From Conexibacter sp. (GTDB taxonomy: Bacteria; Actinomycetota; Thermoleophilia; Solirubrobacterales; Solirubrobacteraceae), in NCBI GenBank assembly GCA_025964055.1, contig JAOPZP010000156.1:1-6238 (forward strand): 6,238 nt of DNA, read 5' to 3'. This document shows, piece after piece, positions 1 through 5,316 of the stretch. A program made the position numbers and the translations under genes. How positions within the stretch are numbered: the first letter of the stretch is position 1; each line of letters starts with the position of its first letter. The notes under the pieces were generated by a model. That model made no database searches. It had not been told where the DNA came from and saw only the letters and a program-made list of their open reading frames with translations.

Positions 1-1
1 G

Positions 2-748
2 CTGGCCGCCGCCGGCGCCTCGGTCGCCCTGGCGGCCCGGGATGCGGACGCCCTCCAGCACGTCGCCGACGAGATCGTCGCCGCGGGTGGGCGCGCGCTG
101 CCCGTGCCGACCGACGTCGGTGACGCCACCGCGGTCGAGGCGCTCGTGCAGCGCACGGTCGCCGAGTTCGGCGGCCTCGACCTCGCCTTCAACAACGCCG
201 CCGGCGGCGGCCATCCACCCACGCCGCTGACCGACGTCGCGGTCGAGGACTTCGACAGCGCGCTCGCGATCAACCTCCGCGGCACGTTCCTGTGCATGAA
301 GTACGAGATCGCGGCGATGCTCGGCAGCGGCGGCGGCGGCGGCGGCGCGATCGTCAACATGGCCTCGACCGCGGGCCTGGAGGCCGTCGGCGGGCTGGCG
401 GCCTATGTCTCCACCAAGCACGGGATCGTCGGCCTGACGAAGGTCGCGGCGCTCGAGTACGCCGCTCGCGGCGTACGCGTCAACGTCGTGGCGCCCGGGC
501 CGATCCTCACCGAGCCGCTCGCCCGGGCCGGCGAGGCCGCCATGCAGGGCGCAGCGCAAGCGGTGCCGATGCGCCGGGTCGGCCGGCCCGACGAGGTCGC
601 CTCGACCGTCGCGTGGCTGTGCAGCGACGGAGCGTCGTTCATCACCGGCGCGGTCGTGCCGATCGACGGCGGCAAGCTGGCCGGCATGGCGCCGTTCGCG
701 CGGAAGGCGCCCACGCCACCCCGGCGGGAGACAAGAATGAGCGGGTGA
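2..748 (+). CDS. Short-chain dehydrogenase/reductase (classical SDR), 5'-truncated by the window edge
   Basis: NAD(P)-dependent oxidoreductase of the classical SDR family, probably cytosolic, interconverting a hydroxyl and a keto group; the substrate cannot be told. The frame is open from base 2, so the start and the N-terminal TGxxxGIG nucleotide-binding loop lie outside the window, probably some 25-30 residues away. Visible motifs: the end of the first Rossmann helix and strand 2 (ASVALAARD; the Arg after strand 2 hints at NADP(H)), NNAAG of strand 4, and the catalytic tetrad Asn (codon 272-274, INLRG), Ser (365-367, NMAST), Tyr (404-406) and Lys (416-418) in YVSTK, with Ser 13 residues before Tyr as usual. 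The C-terminal RxGRPDEVA, FITGAVVPIDGG segment is typical of the family, followed by an unusual Arg/Pro-rich tail of about 20 residues. A run of six Gly codons precedes strand 5. The stop overlaps the next gene's GTG, so an operon is likely. Family assignment is secure; specificity is unknown. Confidence 0.93.
   Translation: MAAAGASVALAARDADALQHVADEIVAAGGRALPVPTDVGDATAVEALVQRTVAEFGGLDLAFNNAAGGGHPPTPLTDVAVEDFDSALAINLRGTFLCMKYEIAAMLGSGGGGGGAIVNMASTAGLEAVGGLAAYVSTKHGIVGLTKVAALEYAARGVRVNVVAPGPILTEPLARAGEAAMQGAAQAVPMRRVGRPDEVASTVAWLCSDGASFITGAVVPIDGGKLAGMAPFARKAPTPPRRETRMSG
329..346 (+). repeat. (GGC)6 trinucleotide repeat inside the SDR gene
   Basis: Six consecutive in-frame GGC codons encode a hexaglycine in the loop just before the GAIVNMAS strand of the SDR. 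Changes in repeat number would add or remove whole glycines without shifting the frame. It is probably a neutral, slippage-prone loop expansion in a GC-rich genome. Confidence 0.85.
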
Positions 749-1866
749 CGGCGAACCGCAGCTCCCTCCGCGCGTTGCTCTCGGTGGTGACCGCCGGGCT
801 CGTCGCCATGGGGTGCGGAGCGACGCACCGCACCCCGCCGGCGACCGACCCGGCCGTCCGGCATGCGCAGGCCGACGTCGCGCGTGCGCTCTCGTCGGCG
901 ACCGGCTATCGGGGACCGGCGCGCGGGCCTCGCGCCCAGCGCGGCGGCCTGGTCGTCTTCGTCGCAGGCGACCTGACCAACGGCGGCATCGCCGGAGCGG
1001 CCCTCGGCGTCCAGCAGGCGGCCCGTGCGATCGGCTGGCGACTGCAGGTCCTCGATGGCCAGGGGACCACGGCGGGACAGGCGAGCGTCCTGCGAGCCGC
1101 GTTGCGCCAGAAGCCCGCCGGCATCGTCCTCGGCGGCTTCGACGCGGCAGCTCAGACGGTCGCGCTGCGACGCGCCCGCGCGCTGGGCATCCCGGTGGTC
1201 GGCTGGCACGCCGGCACCCGGCCGGGGCCCGATCGGCACGCCGGCCTCTTCACCAACGTGTCGACGAGCCCCACGTCGGTGGCGCGCCTGGCCGCCGACT
1301 ACGCCATCGCCCACTCCGGCGGCACGGCCCACGTGGTGATCTTCACCGATCGCCGATACCCCATCGCCGCCTACAAGGCGGACGTGATGGCGGCGCAGAT
1401 CCGAGGGTGCCGCCGCTGCGCGGTGCTCGACACCGTCGACGCGCCGATCGACCTCGCCCAGCAGCAGATGCCGGCGATCGTGTCGTCGCTCCTGCACCGC
1501 CTCGGGCCGCGGTTCCGCTACATGTTGGTGATCAACGGCATCTACGTCGGCGGGGCGCTCGCAGCGTTCGTGAACGCCGGCCGGCACGGCGACGATGCGC
1601 CGTTCGCGATCGGCGCCGGTGACGGCGACGCGTCGGACTTCGAGCGGATCCGCGCGGCCAACCATCAGACCGCGTCGATCGCCGAGCCGCTGTACCTGCA
1701 GGGCTGGCAGATCGTCGACGAGCTGAACCGCGCCCGTGCCGGGCAGCCCCCGTCCGGCTACCTCCCTCCCCCGCGGCTGATCACCCGCGCCGACGTGCCC
1801 GAGGCCGTGGTCTTCGATCCGCCGACCGGCTATCGCGCGGCCTACCGCCGGATTTGGGGACGCTAG
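745..1866 (+). CDS. Type-1 periplasmic-binding-protein lipoprotein (sugar-type substrate-binding protein)
   Basis: Predicted extracytoplasmic ligand-binding lipoprotein of 373 residues, of the Peripla_BP_4/ribose-binding-protein type that normally feeds an ABC transporter. Starting at GTG 745, the N-terminus has basic residues (TANRSSLR), a hydrophobic stretch (residues 10-22) and a lipobox-like AMGC with Cys24; Met at -2 is not consensus. After a linker, the two-lobe fold begins at GLVVFVAGD (68-76), then KPAGIVLGGFD (123-133), GIPVVGWHAG (148-157), HVVIFTD (196-202), YMLVINGIYVGGALAAF (259-275), FAIGAGDGD (287-295) and the family-typical IAEPLYLQGWQIVDEL (312-327). A C-x2-C pair (Cys222, Cys225) could form a disulfide. 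The GTG overlaps the SDR stop (GTGA); the nearest purine-rich stretch, GGGAG at 726-730, is 14 nt away, so translation is probably coupled to the SDR. No permease or ATPase gene is visible. The fold is fairly certain; the ligand is unknown. Confidence 0.87.
   Translation: MTANRSSLRALLSVVTAGLVAMGCGATHRTPPATDPAVRHAQADVARALSSATGYRGPARGPRAQRGGLVVFVAGDLTNGGIAGAALGVQQAARAIGWRLQVLDGQGTTAGQASVLRAALRQKPAGIVLGGFDAAAQTVALRRARALGIPVVGWHAGTRPGPDRHAGLFTNVSTSPTSVARLAADYAIAHSGGTAHVVIFTDRRYPIAAYKADVMAAQIRGCRRCAVLDTVDAPIDLAQQQMPAIVSSLLHRLGPRFRYMLVINGIYVGGALAAFVNAGRHGDDAPFAIGAGDGDASDFERIRAANHQTASIAEPLYLQGWQIVDELNRARAGQPPSGYLPPPRLITRADVPEAVVFDPPTGYRAAYRRIWGR
1863..1866. other. Shared CTAG: overlapping stop codons of two convergent genes
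   Basis: The palindrome CTAG supplies TAG (1864-1866) to the binding-protein gene on the plus strand and TAG (1865 down to 1863) to the histidine-kinase gene on the minus strand. The genes therefore overlap tail to tail by 4 bases and leave no room for a terminator between them. Each transcript must end inside the antisense of its neighbour. Confidence 0.95.
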
Positions 1867-4178
1867 GCCCCGGCTCGCGCCGCGGCCGGCACGGCGGAGG
1901 GGATCTGAGCGATCAAGACCGTCCCGGCGCCCGGCTCACCGTGAACCGCGAGGGCTCCGCCCAGGACGGCGACGCGGTCATGGAGACCGATCAGGCCCGT
2001 CCCTCGGGACGGATCGGCGCCGCCGACACCGTCGTCGCGGACGGTGAGCACGATCCACCGGTCATCCACGTCGACGGTGACGCCCACCTCCGAGGCGTCC
2101 GCGTGCTTGGCCGCGTTCGTCAGCGCCTCGGAGGCGACGTAGTACGCGGTCAGCTCGACGTTCTCGGGCAACCGCGTGTCGGCGTGCATGTCGACGGTCA
2201 CGGGGATGGGCGAGCGACGAGCGAGCGTCTCGAGTGCCGGCCCGAGGCCCCCGGACGAGAGGACCCTCGGATGGATGCCGCGCGCGATCTCGCGCACCTC
2301 GTCGATCGCGCCCTGGGCGTGCACCAGCGCCTCCTCCGCGAGCTGGGGAACCGGCCCTTCGACGTCGCCCAGCTCCCGTTGCAGCAGCTTCAGCAACACG
2401 ACCGTGCTGACCAGGCGCTGCTGCGCGCCGTCGTGCAGGTCGCGCTCGATCCGCCGGCGCGCCTCGTCGTACGTCGCCACGATCCGCTTGCGGGACGCGG
2501 CCAGCTCGGCGCGGCTCTGGGCATTGGCGACGGCGGTCGCCACCAGCTCCGTGAACTGCGCCATGCGGAGCTCCGTGTCGCCGCCGGCCATGTCCGGATG
2601 CTCCCAGGCGGCCACGATCGCGCCCCACGGGCGCCCGGAGACGACGATCGGCACGGCGACCGCGGGAGCCGTGCCGACCGTCAGCAGGTCCCCGGCGACG
2701 GCGTCTGACCGGTCGCGCTGGGCATCGGTGCCATCGCGGTGCGTGCCGAGGCCGATCGCGGCGTCCGAAGCGCCATAGCTGCCCACGACCGAGGCGGTCC
2801 CGTCCTCGTCGTAGCGCAGCAGCCGCGTGGCGTCGGCGGTCAGCAGCTGGCCGACCTCGACTGCCACGGCGTCGAACAGCTCGTCCGGGTCGTCGCCCTC
2901 GGCAACCAGCGTGGCGACGCGGCGCAGGGCGGCCTGCTGGTGGGTCAGCATCCGGTTCTGGGTGACGTCGCGCGCCGCGGCGTACATCACGCCGTCCTCG
3001 GGCATCGTCCGCGTGTTCCACTGCAGCCAGCACACCGTCCCGTCTGCCCGGATGTAGCGGCTCTCGAAGTCCGAGACCCGCCTTCCCTTGCTCAGCGCAG
3101 CGACCATCTCGGCGGTCCGCTCGCGGTCCTGCGGATGGACGAACTCCAGCAGCGGACGCGCCAGCAGCTCCGCGGCCGTGTAGCCGAGGGTGTGCTCGAA
3201 CGCCGGGTTGACCCGCTTGAGGTACCCGTCGAGGCCGGCGACGCACAGCAGATCGGGCGACAGGTCGAAGATGTCGTCCACCTGGCGTTCGGCACGGCGC
3301 CGCCGCAGCAGCCCGCGGCCCAGCAGGTAGACCAGGAGCGCCGTCGCGGGCAGCCAGGCGAGCGCCAGCCACGGCAGCGTCGCCTGCAGCGCGGTGGCCG
3401 GCTCCGGGGCCACGTCCACCCGCCAGCGGCGCGTCAGCGCCTCGAAGCCCTGGCTCGCAGCGGCGGTGGCCAGGGCGCCGTCGAGCGGACGGCCGTCGAG
3501 GCTGATGGCGGTGCGGTGCGGATCGAGGTTCAGCGACACGCTCAGCCAGTCCGCCGGCACGAACACCACCAGGAAGCCGTGGCTTCCTGGGCCTCGACCG
3601 AACTGCGCGCCCTGGACCACGAAGAACCCGCGCCGGCCGGCGAGGGAGGCGACGGGCGTCGCCGTGCCGGCGAAGACCGACGTGGGGTCCCGCAGGGTCG
3701 CCGCGAGCGCCGGCACGCCGGCCATGTCGGTGCCGGGACGCACCGCGACACCGGTGACGAACGTGGCCGCCTGGTAGCTCGCCGCCGGCCCGGCGACCTG
3801 TCGTCCGGGCGGCCGGGTGATCGGCGCCCGGATCCGGCGCTCGTAGTGGCGCCGCGCCCGCTCGGTCACCCGCTCCACCCACATGGCGGCCGTCAGCCCG
3901 ACGGTCGTCGCGGCGCTTCCCTGCAGTGCCGCGAAGCGCCGGCCGTCCGGCACCGGGTCGCCGTCGAGCGCGTTCCCGAGCCCGATGGCGAACGCGCGGG
4001 CCCGTTCGAGCTGCCCTTGGATCTCCAGCACCTGGCCCGCGGCCCGCCGATGCGCCGCGTTCCCGCGCTCGTCGCCGACCGCTCGCCTCGTGATGACGAA
4101 GCCCGCGAGGCTCAGCACGACGACCAGCAGCGGCACCGCGACGCGAGCCGGGATGGCGGTCGTCATGCGGTCCAGCAT
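1863..4178 (-). CDS. Membrane sensor histidine kinase, CHASE-PAS-GAF-HisKA_3-HATPase (NarL/DesK type)
   Basis: Two-component sensor kinase, 771 residues, inner membrane. Order: membrane segment 1 (about 12-29); an extracytoplasmic region (about 45-265) with CHASE-like features (VAVRPGTDMAG, then FFVVQGAQFG and HGFLVVFVPADW); membrane segment 2 (about 268-287); PAS (about 298-408, ending AARDVTQNR); GAF-like (about 416-556); HisKA_3 dimerisation helix with phospho-acceptor His582 in RRRIERDLHDGAQQR; and HATPase_c (about 675-762) with N-box EALTNAAKHA (Asn688), DDGVGG (715-720) and GTGLIGL (727-733). It should autophosphorylate and pass phosphate to a LuxR/NarL-type response regulator, which is not in the window. 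The GAF middle section looks about 15-20 residues shorter than in comparable kinases I recall. Start ATG 4178 lacks a clear ribosome-binding site; ATG 4166 (Met5) has a weak TGGA upstream and is an alternative. It lies 63 bp downstream of the asparaginase-family gene on the same strand. Its stop shares a CTAG with the convergent binding-protein gene. Confidence 0.93.
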   Translation of the reverse strand: MLDRMTTAIPARVAVPLLVVVLSLAGFVITRRAVGDERGNAAHRRAAGQVLEIQGQLERARAFAIGLGNALDGDPVPDGRRFAALQGSAATTVGLTAAMWVERVTERARRHYERRIRAPITRPPGRQVAGPAASYQAATFVTGVAVRPGTDMAGVPALAATLRDPTSVFAGTATPVASLAGRRGFFVVQGAQFGRGPGSHGFLVVFVPADWLSVSLNLDPHRTAISLDGRPLDGALATAAASQGFEALTRRWRVDVAPEPATALQATLPWLALAWLPATALLVYLLGRGLLRRRRAERQVDDIFDLSPDLLCVAGLDGYLKRVNPAFEHTLGYTAAELLARPLLEFVHPQDRERTAEMVAALSKGRRVSDFESRYIRADGTVCWLQWNTRTMPEDGVMYAAARDVTQNRMLTHQQAALRRVATLVAEGDDPDELFDAVAVEVGQLLTADATRLLRYDEDGTASVVGSYGASDAAIGLGTHRDGTDAQRDRSDAVAGDLLTVGTAPAVAVPIVVSGRPWGAIVAAWEHPDMAGGDTELRMAQFTELVATAVANAQSRAELAASRKRIVATYDEARRRIERDLHDGAQQRLVSTVVLLKLLQRELGDVEGPVPQLAEEALVHAQGAIDEVREIARGIHPRVLSSGGLGPALETLARRSPIPVTVDMHADTRLPENVELTAYYVASEALTNAAKHADASEVGVTVDVDDRWIVLTVRDDGVGGADPSRGTGLIGLHDRVAVLGGALAVHGEPGAGTVLIAQIPSAVPAAARAGA
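3569..3590. repeat. Perfect inverted repeat (10-bp arms, 2-nt centre) inside the kinase gene
   Basis: Arm CCAGGAAGCC (3569-3578), centre GT (3579-3580), arm GGCTTCCTGG (3581-3590). The arms are perfectly complementary and symmetry stops at the next base on each side. It lies in the CHASE-domain coding region over the codons for PGSHGFL. In kinase mRNA it could form a hairpin of 9 bp closing a four-base loop. No T-run follows on either strand, so it is not an intrinsic terminator. It may be chance in GC-rich DNA. Confidence 0.7.
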
Positions 4179-4241
4179 GCACGCGCGGGTACTGGCGGCG
4201 ATCCGTCCGCCGTGACCGCCGATCAGTTCTTGCGATCACCG
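4179..4241 (-). other. 63-bp gap between asparaginase-family gene and kinase gene
   Basis: This same-strand gap holds no evident Shine-Dalgarno sequence, no TANNNT hexamer at leaderless distance from either candidate kinase start, and no hairpin followed by a T-run. The only secondary structure seen is a short inverted repeat, GGCGG (4194-4198) with CCGCC (4207-4211), and a direct repeat of CGATCA at 4220-4225 and 4233-4238. The spacing is compatible with an operon, or with a weak separate promoter that I cannot identify. Confidence 0.4.
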
Positions 4242-5279
4242 TCACGTCGCCGAAGCATGCAGGCGGAAGCGGGCCTCGGCGCCGTCCCGATCGCGTTCGG
4301 ACCAGAGCGCGAACGTCAGGAGGACGCGGGCCTTGACCGGGGTGAGCGCACCGCCGTCCAGCAGCCCGATGCGGTGCAGGTCTCGTTCGGAGCCCGGAAA
4401 CCCGTAGGTCTCGTGCAGCAGGCGTCCGGAGCCGGTGCGCGTCGTGGCCGCGACGGGCATCCGCGTCACGGCGTCGGCGAGCGGTGCGACGAGCAGCGCC
4501 GGCACGTGCCCGGCTCCCATCGCCGCCAGCACCAGGCCATCGAACCCTGCGTCGGCGATGGATTCCAGCTGCCGGCCCGTATCTCCGAGGAGCGCCGGGA
4601 CCACCGCGACGCGGGGCGGCTCGGCGCCGGACAGCTCGAAGGGCACCAGCCGCCCTGAAGGCGGCGCGGTGAACCGTGGGACGCCCTCGTCGACGGAGCC
4701 CACCGGCCCGGTGGTGGGAGATCTGAACGCGCTGGGCGAGGTGCTGTGCACCTTCGCCACGTCGCGCGCGCCGAGGATCTGGTCGGCGAACACGACCAGG
4801 CATCCGCGGTCGCGCGCGTCCGGCGCGACCGCGACCACGACTGCAGCGAGGAGGTTGGCGGGGCCGTCGGCGCCCGCGGCGCTCGCCGGCCGCATCGCGC
4901 CGGTGACGACGAGTGGCTCAGGACGGTCCCAGAGGAGGTCGAAGGCGTACGCCGTCTCCTCCAGGGTGTCGGTCCCCTGCGTCACGACGATGCCTTGCGC
5001 CCCCGCGTCGACGCGGGCGCGGGCGGTCTCGACCAGGGCCACGACGTCCGCGAAGCCCAGCGACGCGCCCGGGAGCATCCGGACGCTCTCCGCAGCGACG
5101 TCGGCGATCTCGTCGAGGCCCGGGACGGCCGCGACGAGCGCGGCTGCGGTGATGTGCGGCGCGACCCCGTCGTGGTCGGCGCCCGGCCCCATCGCGATGG
5201 TCCCGCCGAGACCCAGCACGTCGACGCGGGGCCGAAGTCCGCGACGGTCGGAAGGCGGCGCGTCCACGTGTGGCTCCAT
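4242..5279 (-). CDS. Asparaginase/glutaminase-family amidohydrolase (AnsA/AnsB-like)
   Basis: 345 residues from ATG 5279, the usual family length. Members hydrolyse L-asparagine, sometimes glutamine, to the acid plus ammonia. No signal peptide is seen, so it is probably cytoplasmic. Family motifs: LGLGGTIAM with nucleophile-type Thr27; VVTQGTDTLEETAYAFDLL with Thr103-Asp104 and its oxyanion/amide-binding neighbourhood; VTGAMRP (125-131); DGPANLLAAV (138-147); AKVHST with catalytic-type Lys176; YGFPGSE (292-298); and KARVLL (316-321). By alignment from memory with E. coli AnsB, the flexible-lid Tyr25 is Gly38 here, and no Glu sits where Glu283 would be, so the first triad looks incomplete; asparagine as substrate is therefore not certain. 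The ATG was chosen over GTG 5285 because a TANNNT hexamer ends exactly 7 nt upstream, suggesting a leaderless message; there is no Shine-Dalgarno sequence. It is divergent from the aldehyde dehydrogenase gene. Confidence 0.9.
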   Translation of the reverse strand: MEPHVDAPPSDRRGLRPRVDVLGLGGTIAMGPGADHDGVAPHITAAALVAAVPGLDEIADVAAESVRMLPGASLGFADVVALVETARARVDAGAQGIVVTQGTDTLEETAYAFDLLWDRPEPLVVTGAMRPASAAGADGPANLLAAVVVAVAPDARDRGCLVVFADQILGARDVAKVHSTSPSAFRSPTTGPVGSVDEGVPRFTAPPSGRLVPFELSGAEPPRVAVVPALLGDTGRQLESIADAGFDGLVLAAMGAGHVPALLVAPLADAVTRMPVAATTRTGSGRLLHETYGFPGSERDLHRIGLLDGGALTPVKARVLLTFALWSERDRDGAEARFRLHASAT

Positions 5280-5286
5280 GGGCACA

Positions 5287-5292
5287 ACGGTA
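5287..5292 (-). promoter_or_regulatory. Putative -10 hexamer (TACCGT) for the asparaginase-family gene, leaderless
   Basis: Read on the minus strand, TACCGT fits the actinobacterial TANNNT pattern and is followed by 7 nt (TGTGCCC) and then ATG 5279. That would place transcription initiation at or next to the start codon. No convincing -35 element is visible; the upstream region lies in the start of the aldehyde dehydrogenase gene. This is pattern-based inference. Confidence 0.45.
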
Positions 5293-5298
5293 TACGAT
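5293..5298 (+). promoter_or_regulatory. Putative -10 hexamer (TACGAT) for the aldehyde dehydrogenase gene, leaderless
   Basis: TACGAT matches TATAAT at four of six positions, including the key A2 and T6, and ends 7 nt (CTATCGC) before ATG 5306. Together with the missing Shine-Dalgarno sequence, this suggests a leaderless transcript. It abuts the opposite-strand hexamer at the centre of the GTATAC palindrome (5290-5295). No clear -35 is seen. Confidence 0.5.
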
Positions 5299-5316
5299 CT
5301 ATCGCATGCAAGATAG
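5299..5316. promoter_or_regulatory. Possible operator dyad CTATC-N8-GATAG over the aldehyde dehydrogenase start codon
   Basis: CTATC (5299-5303) and GATAG (5312-5316) form an inverted repeat around GCATGCAA, which includes the ATG and the palindrome GCATGC (5304-5309). A nested CGAT-CT-ATCG (5295-5304) overlaps its left half. The position just downstream of both putative -10 hexamers on the plus strand would suit a repressor acting on initiation. No regulator gene is visible and the arms are short, so this is tentative. Confidence 0.3.

Noticed and set aside
292..744. Upstream in-frame extension of the binding-protein gene to an ATG at 292
   Set aside because: The extension lies wholly inside the SDR frame and is Arg-rich nonsense; GTG 745 gives a proper lipoprotein signal peptide and the GTGA overlap.
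403..1665. A 420-codon minus-strand open frame opposite the SDR and the binding protein
   Set aside because: Crosses the junction of two well-supported genes and reads as Arg/Ala/Val-rich sequence without any family feature.
4194..4238. Short hairpin GGCGG/CCGCC and CGATCA direct repeat downstream of the asparaginase-family gene, as terminator or operator
   Set aside because: Five-base stem without a T-run and only a six-base repeat; both are expected by chance in such sequence.
2739..4658. A 639-codon plus-strand open frame antisense to the kinase
   Set aside because: Low-complexity His/Arg/Gly/Gln-rich translation, no motif, no start context; it is the antisense shadow of the kinase frame.
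2062..4803. A 913-codon open frame on the minus strand spanning most of the kinase and half of the asparaginase-family gene
   Set aside because: Its product is dominated by Arg, Ala, Gly and Pro with no recognisable domain, and it is out of frame with two genes with full motif sets. Such long shadow frames are normal in very GC-rich DNA.
5280..5285. GTG at 5285 as start of the asparaginase-family gene
   Set aside because: It adds only two residues, has no ribosome-binding site, and sits 1 nt after the putative -10 hexamer, whereas ATG 5279 sits at the leaderless distance. It remains possible if the promoter call is wrong.
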